Source: Rhynochetos jubatus (Eukaryota; Chordata; Aves; Eurypygiformes; Rhynochetidae). Taken from it: a DNA stretch of 64,000 nucleotides. The notes below the pieces were generated by a model that ran no database searches, had not been told where the DNA came from, and saw only the letters and a program-made list of their open reading frames with translations. Shown here one piece after another: positions 12,271 through 24,571 of the stretch; within the stretch, counting starts at the first letter, position 1, and every line of letters starts with the position of its first letter. The translations under genes were made by a program, and so were the position numbers. The stretch covers positions 4,444,589-4,508,588 of the forward strand of contig CM050652.1 in the NCBI GenBank assembly GCA_027574665.1. The letters are read 5' to 3'.

Positions 12271-13159
12271 ATCAATAAAATGAAGTAGATTGGTGGGTGA
12301 AACAAGACTAGGTAGAGGCACAAACACCCTCACCTCCACAGTTAACATCTGTGGCCTCTCTGTGGGACTTACTAAATGGAAAGCATTTGGAATTGGAAGA
12401 GACCGTCTAAAATGGCATCTCTTTGGTGCTTGTATCCCATCTCACAGAAGTCTCTGAGGGTTGCTTAAATGTCATTAGGCTCGTGCCATCCTTAACTGGT
12501 GAAGTAGGCAGGATGAGAGGTGGAGGGTGAGAAGCCAATAGCCAGAGGAATTGTCCAGTTGCTCTCGACCTTGGGCAGGGAGGAGATGTGGGATCACATC
12601 AAGAAGAGGGACGTATCCCTAACACAAGAGAAAAGCAGAAACAGCCACCTCAAGAGGTATTTGTAATACTCTTCATTTACTGGGAAGATAGAGAGAGAGT
12701 ACAATAAAATCCCATCTCTGCTGCTGCAGGGGAAGTTTTTGGGTGGAGGGGAGCAGTGTGTTGGGGGTAAGGTCCTGATGAAAGGAGACGTGCAGATGTG
12801 GTCCCATCATGTGGCCTGGTGTTCACCCTTGTGCGGCTCAGGTCAGGAGTGAGTGGAGGAGCATCCCTTGGTTAAAGGTGTTGGTCTATTCAGCACACAA
12901 GCACATTTTATCCCCAGGCTATTTTGCACTCTTTGAGGATCACAGAGCTGTTCCTGCTGAGAGGTAGGATAATGTGACTGACCTTTCCAGAACAGTCCAA
13001 AGGCTGTACTGACTTGGTGGTCTGTCACCACCAGTAGTGAAGCACATATATTTCATAGAGAGACTCCTCAAGTACTCTTTTCCTCCAACAACTTGCTGCT
13101 CAATGTATTACAAGTCAGAGTGTTTTTATATTTCACTGCCCTTCTACCATGAGTTTGTC
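12271..13159. other. Non-coding stretch, no recognisable feature
   Basis: Unique sequence. A weak CR1-like look at 12388-12415 was considered and not accepted. No gene or RNA signal. Confidence 0.55.
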
Positions 13160-13262
13160 CTGCTGCTTTTTTGAACCCAGTTACAGTCACTGCATTCACA
13201 TCCTCCTGAGACAAAGACTTGCATAACTTACGTACAAACTGTGAGAAGAGCTACATGTTTCA
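13160..13262 (-). mobile_element. Ancient CR1 LINE 3' fragment
   Basis: The run 'ttttttgaacccagttacagtc.ctgcattcacatcctcc' and the following 'cataacttacgtacaaactgtgagaagag' match, in order, an old CR1 3' region that usually reads 'tttttgaacccagttata.tt.tggccttcacaacatcc.' and '.tgcg..gtgtgaagaagta', in reverse orientation. This subtype differs from the younger CR1 copies elsewhere in the window. The ends are approximate. Confidence 0.55.
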
Positions 13263-14691
13263 GGTCTCCTAGACCCTCACGGGCATCTGCTAGTTTAATT
13301 TGCTGAAAGCTTCAGCCTTGCAAAGAGGTTTGCTGGAAGACAGTAACACTGGTGATGCTCAGCTGTACCAGTGGGTGGCAATCTCTTACTGACACCGAAC
13401 CTGTGCTCTAGGCAGGTTTACTTTGGGTGTTCATTTTGGGTTGGCTTCAAAGTGCACTGCTATGGGTAAAGACAGTCATTAGCTTTCTGTCGGGTGTATT
13501 TTTCCATTAACTTGGTTTTCTTCTATGCAAATAGGAAAGCAGTTTCTGTTTTCGACACACAGATATATTGGTGTCAGTGCTCAGCCCCTAGAAATAGCTT
13601 TGCTGCTAACATCCAACACCACACTTGCTGGTTTTACCAGGAATGGAAGAGGAAGTTTGATTAACCACACATATGAGGTGATAAAAATAACCCCTTAACC
13701 CACTTACACTGAAGCAGAGCAGCACTTGACAATTCAGGGCGATGCAGCTGACCTTGCATACAAAGAAGCAGGGACGGTTGCTGATGTAAAAGACTTCTCA
13801 ATTCTCCAGTACCTCTGCTCCTAAAATAAAGACTGGAATAAACTCAGTGAGAGAGACTCAAGGAAGTGCAGAGGGAGTGTTTTTATGGAGGTGGTTCTCT
13901 GTAAAGGGTTGGTCTTCTCTGCAGGGCAATATCGATCTAAAAGTACCCGCTGGAGGACTCATGGCTTTTGACATACAGCAAACTTAGATGTCCCTTTGGG
14001 ATCCCTTCATTATCTCTAATAATTGTTCTGTTCATAACACAGAAAGCCATTTGCTCAAGAACAACCTTGATAGAGATTCCTAATCCCATTGAAGCTCCCT
14101 TTATAACATATGTGGTTGCTCCTTAGAAGGGTTTCTGTGGATTTAAATTAAATTTTGGCCATTCCCAGTAAATCTTCAGGGAAGTGTATGAGAAAAAGCC
14201 TGACCTGTCTCCCAGTTGTAGGTTCAGGCAGCATTCAGCCTAGGTGCACAAGGAGAGAGTGTGTTAAAAGTGGGGTTAGGGAGTGCAGGCTGCATGGAAG
14301 GAAATCACTAAGACATAGTAGGACCTGCTCATTCCTGCTAACTGATACTGCATTTTCCATTAGTGTAACATGACTGTGGTGAGGTCAACTCTAGGTGCTT
14401 TGCCGAGTGGAGATGGAGACAAGCCCACAGTGAAATGTTACTGGGGAAGGATGGGGAATTCACTTTTTCAATGGACATCAAAGCAGATGTACAGCATGCA
14501 GCTTATCTCATTGTATGCTGCACTGTGGAGCTCCCTGTGTTTGCTCAGGCTCCCCAGTGGTCTTGAGCTACACCAGGGAGCTAAGAAAGATACAGTCAGG
14601 GAGCAGATTGCTGCTGCTTCTCCTAAAGCCTCTCCAGGAGTAGAGGTTCCATGGAGAGCCACATACTGTGCCTGAAGACAACTCTGTCCTC
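13263..14691. other. Non-coding stretch, no recognisable feature
   Basis: Unique sequence without a recognisable repeat. Open frames of 72 and 101 codons (14155-14675, +) show no domain or splice context. Confidence 0.55.
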
Positions 14692-14813
14692 CAGTGATTA
14701 GAGCAAGGGAAGATCAGTTCTCCTGAATTTCAGATCCCATCTTTGACACCAGGATGCCATATGACCTTGGGCCTTATGTATTTTTGCTCTTCAATACGTA
14801 TGCAGAATGATAA
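14692..14813 (+). repeat. MIR-type CORE-SINE fragment
   Basis: This is the clearest ancient SINE in the window. The blocks follow MIR order: 'ccagtgattagagcaaggga', a 'tcagttctcctgaatttcagatcccatctttgacacc' block (MIR usually 'tcag.agacctgggttc.aatcccagctctgccac'), then 'atgaccttgggc', and finally a 'gcagaatgataaga' block (MIR usually 'gtaaaatgggga.aa'). MIR is an amniote-age SINE with few, very diverged copies in birds. It is inert here apart from any later reuse as regulatory DNA. Confidence 0.6.
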
Positions 14814-17489
14814 GAAGAGAGCTGGGTGTAGAAAAGGAGACGAGAGTGCTGTAACACTGAACGATGCAGCAAGAATTGTCTTCAGAACAAAACCAACCCC
14901 ATCTCTGAGGCTGTCTTAGAGCAGGGAAACCTGTGACAGAATTAGATATTTACACTTTTCAGGCATCAGTATTATACTGGGGGCAAGTTGGTGGATAGGT
15001 TATGCAAATAAAGATCAAAATACTTGCACATCTGCTTCAATCTTGTTTTCTCAGACTTTTAAAATAGCAACTCTAAGTGTATATATTACAGTTCAGATAC
15101 TCAGAGGATTTTGGGCACCTAGTTCCCATGCCACGCTCCACAAAAAATATACCAGAGCACAAGACTAACAAGAAGCAGGGTGCTTCATAGCAGTTAAGGG
15201 AAGAATGCAAATGCAATACAGCTACTCTTCTCCATTCATTTAGAAAGAGGCTCCAAACCAAGGGTTCAGGTACATGTAGGACTCTGCAAGGTGTGGGAAG
15301 CTCCCACACACTGGTTAATTTGTGATTGCAGCCTGCCTGTCTGCTCTGAGTCTGTGAAAAATATGTAGTAATTTGATCTAAAATGCACTGCTACCATTAG
15401 CAAAAATAAGTGGTATTGCCTCATGGTTTTGGTTCTTTCTGAAAGGGTTCATGGGCAATTGCCATGCCTTAGCTGCGCTGTAGCAACTTGTTAAACTGGT
15501 AGCTTGCTTGCAGCTCTGATGACAATGTGGTAGAACAAGAAAATGAGCTGAATGCAGTGAGGAGGGACATGGTAATTAGAAGTGAGGAATTGAACCCTTA
15601 GGGCTTGGTTCTAGAAAAATTTGTGAGCAACTTCATTCATTTGTCGCTTCTCATGAGTATCACCATCAGAGCAGCTCAGCTGGACCTCAAATTCCTCTCA
15701 CCTATGTCTATGGTTTGCATGACTTCAAGAGTACTGTAAAGGCACTTGCTTTTGGGACTGAGTGAGCTTTATGGATGGGAACAGTGCAGCGTCACATAAC
15801 GAAGGGTAGCTGTGTCCAGGCAGTACAGCAAGGGGCACAGCACACTATCAGGCATGATAGCACTGATATCATCTGAACTGTCTTTGTTTCCATATTCAGA
15901 GCAGGAGCCCAGCCAAGATGCTCCAAGTCACCCTCCGAAGACTCCCCTGGGATTTGTATGTGTCCTACAGAGAAAAGCTTTCCAACTGAGGCACCCAAGC
16001 TGAGTTGATAAAGCAAAGCCCTTTTCTGTTTGAGGTTTTAAGCACACTTGTGCTATGTTGGAAATCACCAATGTGCACTTCCAAAACTTTTTGATTTTGT
16101 TGAACCAGCATTTCCTGCTCCAGAATCATATTACAGGAAAATCTCAGCCCCCTTTTCCCACATATCACGACCAGGCTTGCAAGCAATGATCAGCTTTAGT
16201 CCTGTAGGTACCCCTGTGCTTGAAGTAGTCTGCTCACAGTCGGTGTTTTAAAGATTTAGAAACTTTTTATGTCAGTTTGTTAATTTACTTTGGTAAATGC
16301 TTTTCCCATTTCCCTGTCTTTTAAAAGAACACAAAAGGAGAGACTCAACTGCAGATTTCAAAACTCAGCTGTTTTGTTATCAATGCCAGTGCTTGTTACA
16401 CCGGAATGGCCAACTCAAAAAATGCTGAGTCGGGCTAAGAAAAATCAGGAGACTGACAAAATAATGACATGAATCTAAACAGGAGGGAAATTATTCGGAC
16501 CATCTTACTTTGCTTTCTGGTTTCACCCATGCCACACTTCACAGCCTTGTTTTGCAGCTCTGAAACCAGACATCTTTTTCACCTGAAATCTGTCATGATT
16601 TCAAGGCTACATGAAAATAATTCCAGATCACTAGACTCCCAACATCACCATGAAATTTAGCCATGTCAAGGCAAAGCACAGCTGTGTGGGATAATCAACT
16701 GAGAAAAAAATAGCAGAAGTTGGTTGTTGAAAAATAGAATGAGCCGTTTCCACCATTAACAAAGTGTCGTTGCTCTTGTTTGTGTATTTCTCCACTCACT
16801 TTGCTTTTGAATTGTTTGCATCAATTTTTTTTCGCACAAGGGTATGTCTTAGTACTGATATAGTCCTAACAGCAATTGCTAGAAGAATAACAAATGCTTC
16901 TTAGGACGTGTGATATTGTTGCTAATATACAAACGAAGACATGGATTTGTTGAAGGGTCAGTTAAACACAGGTCTAAGATTGCTTCGAAGACTAGACCTG
17001 CCCATTACCTCTACTGTAAAGCCTTTGATCTTGCTATAAGGCAGTGTCTGGCCATGTCTGGCAGATCTCTGGAGACAGAGGGGCATAGTGGGGCTTATTG
17101 TTGCCTGTGTTGCCTGGAGAGGTTGGGTCAGTGTGTTACAGCCTCTCCATCCAACTGCCAGTCTGCCTGTCTCTGTATTTGAGATAAGCTATGGGAGGGC
17201 TAATGGGTTTGTCTTGCCTAAGCCCATTCTCAAACCAACTCCTGAACTATCACATCCAAGGACATAGAGCATCAGATCCACAACTCACTGAGGTCAGTAG
17301 GAGTCTTTGCGTTAGCACCACTGAGATTTGCAGGGCTAAGCCCCAGCAAAGAGAAGAGCAGAACTGGCTCCTGTCTTTTGGAAAACTATCAGAAATAGCC
17401 AGAAACCTTCCCTTCCGCAGTGACCCTTGTCAGCTTTGTTGTTTTCTCACTTCCTTTTTTTTTCCTGAACGAGGCAAGAGTAGATGTTT
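14814..17489. other. Non-coding stretch, no recognisable feature
   Basis: Unique sequence. Open frames up to 120 codons (17191-17553, +) lack recognisable domains. No repeats other than short T runs. Confidence 0.55.
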
Positions 17490-17761
17490 TTCTATTAACA
17501 AAAAGTTTCCATGGCAAACAAGCTGCTCACTGTCACACCGAGAGTCCACGTGAGCACGGCTGGGATGTCTAGCTGGCCGCGTCACTTGTAAAATTCATAC
17601 GGTTCTATCTGTGTGCAAGGTACTTGTGCAGCCCAAACGGGGCAGGGAATGGCACACACACCTCACAGACCACCTCTCCTCCACAGCTTGTGAAAGGTTT
17701 CCTTTGCTCTGAATCCATGCAAGAATTACCAAATCTCCGCTCCCCTAAACGCACGTCTCAA

Positions 17762-17780
17762 CGAAGAGATTTGCTCTTCG
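17762..17780. repeat. Small inverted repeat, 7-bp arms
   Basis: CGAAGAG and CTCTTCG flank the 5-base loop atttg. It lies inside the CpG-richer candidate regulatory segment. Stems of this length are common by chance. Confidence 0.7.
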
Positions 17781-17817
17781 AAGCCAAGAATGCTGAACTC
17801 CTTTACCTTTCATTTTG

Positions 17818-17837
17818 ATGGTTTCCATGGAAACCAT
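17818..17837. promoter_or_regulatory. Perfect 20-bp palindrome, RFX/X-box-like
   Basis: ATGGTTTCCATGGAAACCAT is exactly self-complementary. Its centre, GTTTCC-AT-GGAAAC, resembles the symmetrical X-box (GTTNCC-AT-GGNAAC), the high-affinity site type for dimeric RFX transcription factors. A second, less perfect copy lies about 310 bases upstream. The motif is read directly; RFX binding is an inference from the known consensus. Confidence 0.5.
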
Positions 17838-17960
17838 AAAATTAAGCTATGCCGTTACTTACTGCAACATTACATAATCTGCCAAACGCTCAGTTGCTTT
17901 TCAACAAACGTGTTTGTTCTGTGTTGCTTTTTTTTTCCTTTTTGCCAGCCTGATCAGCCA

Positions 17961-20367
17961 GATCTGTGTTGATCTGATTAAACAAGGTGCAATGGTGTAA
18001 AATCAGATATTAAAATGCAAGTTCTGCTAGTGCTTCTCTCCAGAGAATGACAGGCTGCCTGCTTCCACTGCTGGTTTATAGCAGCAGTTAAGGTAATATC
18101 TCATCACTTATTGCCTGATGATACAGATGAGGTTGGGCTGATGAGGGACTGATCCCAGTTTTGACCTCCAGGACAACAAATAGGTTCCAGTTCCACACAG
18201 ATCTGGGTTATTTGCATCCATGCAAATAGTATGCAAAAGTATTTGATCCTATGCAGCATTATTTTATTTAATTAAGGCAACAAAACAGGGTAGAATGGAC
18301 AGACTTTGGTTTCCCGCTGAGACCTGAGAGAACAGATCTCACCCAAAATATTTTGAACAAGCACAGGAATATCCTGCAATTTTCATTATGAAAGAAATAT
18401 CTCATTATAAAGCAATGTTAGTATCCATTTTTCCATGTTCCTGGCACTCAGCCATCCCTGTTGGAACTGGACCAGAGGCAGCAGCGATGCTTGAGATGAA
18501 GGAAGCCGCTGTACGATAATTCTTTAACTTTTGTGGCCAGGCTCATTATTTAAATAGAGCTCAGCAAAGCCAGATAGCTCTTCTTTGTTTTATCCAGGAT
18601 ACACAATCCTGCTACTGTTGAGAATAATGTCAAAACTTTTTCACCATTGGTGAGAATAAACTGTTCCTTTTGTAGCTGCAGAGGGCAAAGGAGAGATCTC
18701 AGCTGGACATTAGGGCTTGCAGAGAAAATGCAAGGGGAAAAGGGAGGCCACAAACACACAGGGATGTGTAAGAATTGTCTTAGGAGAAGGGTATGAAAAC
18801 AACTGTAAGCAGTGGCACAGCATCCATTACCTTCCCAGTGCTCTGTCTCTCAGGCTGTGTCTTTACTGGTTTAAAAGGGGCCAAATTACTTGGGCCAGAC
18901 TGAGTGATTATTTGGGTGTTCTAGTACTGTTTTGGTCCTGTGCCAAGCCTCACATGATGATGAGGAGTGTGCAGATGCCAGCACAGGAGAGGCCAACATA
19001 TCTGGGGTGCAGAAGAATCAATGTTCAGGTGCCATGCCATTTCCCAGAGGGCCAGAAATTGGCCCTGGCCTATTTTATTTGCTAGGAAGGTAAGATGTAG
19101 TTTCAAAGAAATTATGAAGTCCAGCACGGGCAGTGTAAAGTAAAGCTGACAGAGATGCAGTCCCTTCTCTTGGCAGCGTCCTTTCATATCTATGCAATCA
19201 ATTTATCCCTTCAGCAAAAAGCGAGACTTCCTCAAGTACAGCTCAGCCTTGGTATAGCACCTTAAAAATCCCTTCCTGGGGTGATGCCCTTTGTGTTTTT
19301 GAAATCTTGCTGAGAAACCCAAAGAGAAGCTGGAATTCCACCTCACACCACTGACTGTGTTTGCCATCAGGTGATACCACGAAACCACCATCCATATCTC
19401 CAGAAAATCTGTCTTTTCATGGGTTAATCTCAGTCTGCTCCAGCCTTTTATCCCTCACTGGCTTTGTGTGACATGTGAGACACTGATCTTAGTATGACAT
19501 AAAGACATAAAATACTAAGTTACTGAAGCAGCTGCTGGTGCATCATTTGAAGAGCACATATATCCAATAAAACAGGCATTTACAATGTCTATAAATAGCT
19601 GTAAATAGCAAACTAATTATTTGAGTGCCAAAAAACTCAGGTAACCTCAGTCGACTTAACGACACATGTCATGGCTGATAATTTCTAATCTGAGACGAGC
19701 TGAGGATGAAATTTGAGGGAACTGAAGGTTTCCTGCATTTGCCAAAATGGTCAGTCTATTTTTCCCCGTTTCTGTGCTAAATAGTGGAGATCTTTCTCTC
19801 ATTGAATACTTACATAGTCTACTTTGAAGTGAAGAAGTTCAGTCAGCATAAACTGTCATGCCTGGAAAGAAACAGTTTAACAGCAGTGGAGAGTGTGGTT
19901 CAGGAAGCCAATGTAAGTATTTATTGTGTCTTTTGAATTGTAGGAAAAGACATATTCACTGAGACTGCATAATAATATCTGCAAAATAAAGACTGCATTT
20001 AATATCTCTATGGGGTCTAGTCTTTTGAATTGCCTGGTTTGCCGTTTCTCTGTTTCTTACGTATTGCTTGATGTGAAAAGTTTCCTGACTCTATATAGTC
20101 ATATTCTCGACACCAAGCAGTATCAGTGCTAGATGAATAAAACATAGGATAATAAAATTTTCACCATAATAAAGAATCACCGTAAAGTTTAAAGAAAATA
20201 TGAAATAATGCTAATAGTGGTGATCCTCTACTTTTTCCTGAACTGGGTTTCATTGAGCCTGCAGACGGATCTTCCTGTTAGCTTCTTTGTCCATGAGCTT
20301 GCAGTATCTGGAAGATAAACTCACAGGCTTATTTATCTTCCAAATCTATTTTATGTAGTCCAACTCC
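17961..20367. other. Non-coding stretch, no recognisable feature
   Basis: Unique AT-rich sequence. The longest open frame (122 codons, 18717-19085, +) has no recognisable domain. Confidence 0.55.
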
Positions 20368-20391
20368 TTTTTTTTTTTTTTTTTTTTTTTT
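20368..20391 (+). repeat. Poly(T) tract, 24 T
   Basis: The longest homopolymer in the window. On the minus strand it would be a poly(A), but no retroposed gene or SINE body is recognisable on the appropriate side. Its length is likely to vary between individuals and sequencing runs. Confidence 0.9.
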
Positions 20392-23300
20392 AATTAAGCT
20401 GTTCAAGATTACTAGCTGCAAAGCTCACATGCAATCATTAGCCCTTTCATCTTTTTGTTGTGTGGGGTTTGTTTGTTTTGTGTTTCTACACGATTGTTCA
20501 GAAACTTTGCTGCATCACTGTAGTTACTATAGTTACACTAGTTACTACCCCTGTTTCCAGCCTGAAGGAGTATTCAAACCACCAGAACATGGAGACAGAT
20601 TGAACATATGACCCATCATGTTCAGAAACAGGGAGAGGACATCACTGCTCTAGTATCAGATAGCGATTAAATAATCAACAGGCAATTAGCAGAACATGTC
20701 TTCCTTGTGTTTTAGGAAGGATGACACCAAAAGAAAAAAGCATCAGTGAATGAGAGTAGTGATGTTTATGCATTTCTGGGTGGAAAAGAATGAGGTGACA
20801 CCCAGCAGCCAGAAAGTCACCAAAACAGTGTGAAATACTGGTTTTAGAACATCTAGAACTATTAGTCCTGGAGCATGGAAGCGGCTTTCAGAAGCCCGAG
20901 AAGAACTATGATTAAAAACTGTCTGGTAGGAGCTATGCAAGGTGGCTCCCAAAAAGGAGGGAATAGGGTGAACTAGGAGAGACTTTATTAAAAAAACACT
21001 CTCCCAGTGAGCACTGGAACACACTGAGAAAGTGAGATCTGTCACTACAGCTTTCAGTTTAGACAAACATTCATCAGGAATGGACTGTGATTTAGCTCAT
21101 CCTTAAGCGTGAGGTGAGACACTTTGTTCATTGTTATAAAGAAGGAGAAGAAATGGACTAAATCCTGAGGTCCCTGCTGATGTGTGTTCCTAGGGTATTT
21201 GGGGTAAATTATCCATTTACTGCGCAATTGAGGATGTGATACAAGTCCTGCTGAGTGTGATAAACTCCTAGATTGAGAAACTGCACCAAAGAAGTCCTGG
21301 AGCCACAGTGGTCATCTGGGCTACCCAGGGCATGTGACCTTAGTGCTTCTGCTGTAGTGGTTTCATTGTGATTGGTACTGGAAATGGTTAAGACCTGTGT
21401 GGATATGTCTCCTCTCACTGCAGGCAAAAAACCCGGCAGGCACATCTACCTCTACAGGTTGGTGCATTTGGAGACCTTCTATAGCTTCAAGCTCTGCCAG
21501 AGGTCAAGATGAAGTCCAGTGCCTTCAGTTCATCCAGCAAAACTGCTAATATAGTCCCCTGTGTTTGTGCAGACAAGTGATGTGTCAATCAGCAAAATAG
21601 CACAAATTCACTCCTTCTGCCTTCAGGACAGCTAACATTTTCCTTTCTCTGGCTGCATTGTGTTCTTAAAATACAATGAATCGATGGAGCATCCCAAATT
21701 CCAGGATTTGGCTGAGCAAGCATCTTCTGATCATGTTGAGATTAGCAGATAGTAATACTAATCTCATCCTGGTGATATCAGCATAATGAATTGATCCTTT
21801 GCATGAAAACAGTGAGGAGCATTGCTGCTTGAGATCAAACCCAAGTTATCCATTGACCCATTTCTCTTGAGCTCCCATCTCCATGTTTCTTGGTATATGC
21901 TTTAAGTGGGTCATGTCAGTGTGTAAGGTTAAAATTGTAGGGGGAAAAACCCATCCTCCTTCTATAATTGATGGATTTCAAATCACTTGCTGACTTTGGC
22001 TGGACCCAGAGTTCACTATGTGTAATACACTCAAGGGATTAACCTGCTGTCAAAGCCCAGATAACTTCCTGAGACTTGCAAGGCAGCTAATGTCTTCCTC
22101 TTGAGGGAGCCATTCTCTTTACCCCTGGCAGGAGAAGCTCAAATCTTCAGACCTGGTGTATCTGTATTAAATCTGTATTAATTGGCCCGCTGGGGGATTG
22201 TGGGAGGCATATGCTTAGTCTTAACATTAGTGGTTCCAGGTCATAAGGTGTTGATGTGTTACTGCTCTTACCTCTTGGGTAGGGTGGCAGGTTGGTGAGA
22301 AGTTTAGTATCGATTACAAGACCGATATCATTATATCAGGAGGGAGGACAAAAACATTTACTTTCTTATTTAGGGCTGAGGTAGCAGCTGAAGATTTCCT
22401 GCTGAGGCCAGGTGGTTTAATTTCAGTTAGCTTTGCTTGGCTATATTAATCAATGACAACCTGAAAGGAAACAAATCACTGAAATGATTGTTTTCTATTC
22501 CCATGCTCTGTTGGGTGGGACATGGTCCTGGTGCTTTCCTCTCTGGAAAGTGAAATATGCAGCACAACACATAAAAGGAACATGAACACCACAAAAACCC
22601 TTTTGTAAGTAAGGGATGTAATCCCAGACACAGTAATGTCCTCTCTCCATGTTCACTGTAAATATCTAAATTTCTACAATGCCCTTTGCATTAGTAGATG
22701 GATATGGAAGTCTTTAAAATGTGGGTATTTCTTGGCTACTTCACAGATTGCTGCAGGTTTCTGAGGTCAAATGCCAAGCGTAGCTCTCTGGCACTGTTTT
22801 TTGCTGATAATATGAAGGAATTGCTTCACAAGAACCTGGGCAGTGTGCATATGCTCCAAAGATGGACCCATGAAAACGTCTTGTCAAAAGCATATTAAAT
22901 GTTCTCTTTCAGACAACTTCTGCTCCCACCATTAGCACTGTTTGCCTTGGTGGAAACCAACTCCACTTACATCACTGTGTTCTGGATCACAGTGGATCCT
23001 TATGGCCATTTGCTTCTTTCTTTCTTGTACATGAATATAAATTAGAGTTTTTATGAAGTGATCAGGTTTGATATTGCTGAACTCAGAGAAAAATCAATCT
23101 GGGTCTATTGAGTAATTTGCAGAGATTTTATAATTCTTTTTTTTTTTTATAGACTCCTGAAATTTGCCTACTGGAAGAGCCCTGTCTAAACAAAATTCTA
23201 GGCATCTAACTATAAGATTGATTTTCCTAATCACATTTCAGATACCTTTTTATATTGTTGATGCACAAGAATAAGTCCATGAACTACTAAAATTCACTGG

Positions 23301-24418
23301 TGAAAATGATAAACCAGACAGTTGTTTTGATACATTAAACCTTGAGTGCCCAGGGATAGTGAAATTACAACAGATTTGGGTAATTGCTTCTTGGGAGTTT
23401 CTGAATTTTTTTGAAAAATATCAAATGCTTTTTGCTACTTTAAGAAGTATTCTTGCACTCCAATCTCATAAAACAAATTTCTCAGGGCTTTTCTACATGA
23501 GAAAATTGTTGTCACAGCAGTGGTGTAGTTCTGCTGCCCATGAAGCAAATTCCCTGAGTTTAACTGGATTTAACTTACAGAATTATATAAGAAAAGTGAA
23601 GTTTTATCTGTCTGAGCCAAGGTGAATTTTGTATGGTGACTAATGGCTTAGCTAAATTAGGTGGTGATGCTGTGTTTTGGATATGTATTTCAGAAGAGTT
23701 CTGGATCTTAATGCCCCTATAATGCAGCTATCATGGGTGTCATGTCAGAATAATCTGCTGGGAGAGAAACTTGTTTCAACAGAAGCTTTCAAGAAGAAAG
23801 ACACTCTTTGGTGTGTTTTCTGACATAGTGACACCAGGTGGATATGTCACATCTATAGTTAAGCTTACAGAACCTTGTGTCAACCTCACCTTGAAGAGTG
23901 CTAGAAACTAGGAACTATTCTGCTTTATATAGCAGACAAACTTTCTGCAGGAAACAAATCTTATTAGCAATTCTTTTAGAAAAGTCCCTATACCATGCAA
24001 CATTTGGAGGAGAGAAGTGCATTAGGAGAGTATATCCTCTACTGAATTCAACTTCATAGACACTTTTCTACAGATATCGACTCAATACTATGCCATTTGT
24101 GCTAAGGCCTTTAATTGTGCCAGCTGAGAAATGACATGCTAAGCCAAGATTCAGAGAAATCTCCCTTGATGTCAAAATCCATTGGTTTTGCACCCAATAA
24201 TCATGAGTTTCCTCACCCTGGTGCTTCCAGTTGGAAGCTAGCTGTGTTGGCAAAATTTCCTACTCCACCAGAATAAAAGCCTGAAATCTGGTCAAATGCA
24301 AAAGGAGTTTGAATCTCTCCTCAGTCTCTCCTATGTAAAAAAATCAGAAGAAATCAACAGCATCAAATTATGAAGCAGAAGAATCAAGCCCTAATTTCTA
24401 CCAGATTACCTACAAGTC
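20392..24418. other. Non-coding stretch, no recognisable feature
   Basis: Four kilobases of unique sequence. Open frames reach 107 codons (20743-21066, -) with no known domain. No transposon sequence recognised. Confidence 0.55.
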
Positions 24419-24430
24419 ATATATATATAT
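24419..24430. repeat. (AT)n dinucleotide run
   Basis: Six AT units immediately before the terminal octamer repeat of the minus-strand CR1 copy; AT-rich DNA next to a CR1 3' end. Confidence 0.8.
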
Positions 24431-24436
24431 TCATAC

Positions 24437-24571
24437 ATAGAATCATAGAATCATTTAGGTTGTAAAAGACATTTAAGATCATCAGGTTTGACTGCTAACC
24501 TAACGCTGCCAAGTCCACCACTAAACCATGTCCCTAGGCACCACATCTACACATCTCTTAAATAACTCCAG
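24437..24571 (-). mobile_element. CR1 LINE 3' end, left arm of inverted pair
   Basis: The reverse complement shows a CR1 3' terminus: the 'ggtttagtggtggactt' block, the 'gatcttaaa.gtctttt.caacct' block and two copies of the terminal octamer (ATTCTATG type, seen here as 'atagaatcatagaatca'). The 3' end is therefore intact and the copy is 5'-truncated after about 130 bases. It belongs to the same CR1 subfamily as the next, oppositely oriented copy, which it abuts tail outward. Confidence 0.9.

Larger units (their letters stand above)
17490..17960. promoter_or_regulatory. Candidate enhancer or promoter-like element with X-box palindrome
   Basis: By my count there are 15 CpG dinucleotides between 17530 and 17905, clearly denser than the surrounding DNA, though below a classical CpG island. 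The segment contains an E-box CACGTG (17547-17552), an X-box-like half element GTTTCCATGGCAAAC (17505-17519) and a perfect 20-bp X-box-like palindrome (17818-17837). X-boxes are bound by RFX factors, known regulators of ciliary and MHC genes. Retained CpGs suggest low germline methylation. Conservation and activity are inferred, not shown; it could also be the promoter of an unseen lncRNA. Confidence 0.35.

Noticed and set aside
12388-12415. 'ggaattggaagagaccgtctaaaatgg', faintly like a CR1 3' block
   Set aside because: No second block in the expected order nearby; too short to support an element.
20368-20391. T24 as tail of a minus-strand retroposon
   Set aside because: No gene or SINE body could be recognised to the right of the tract.
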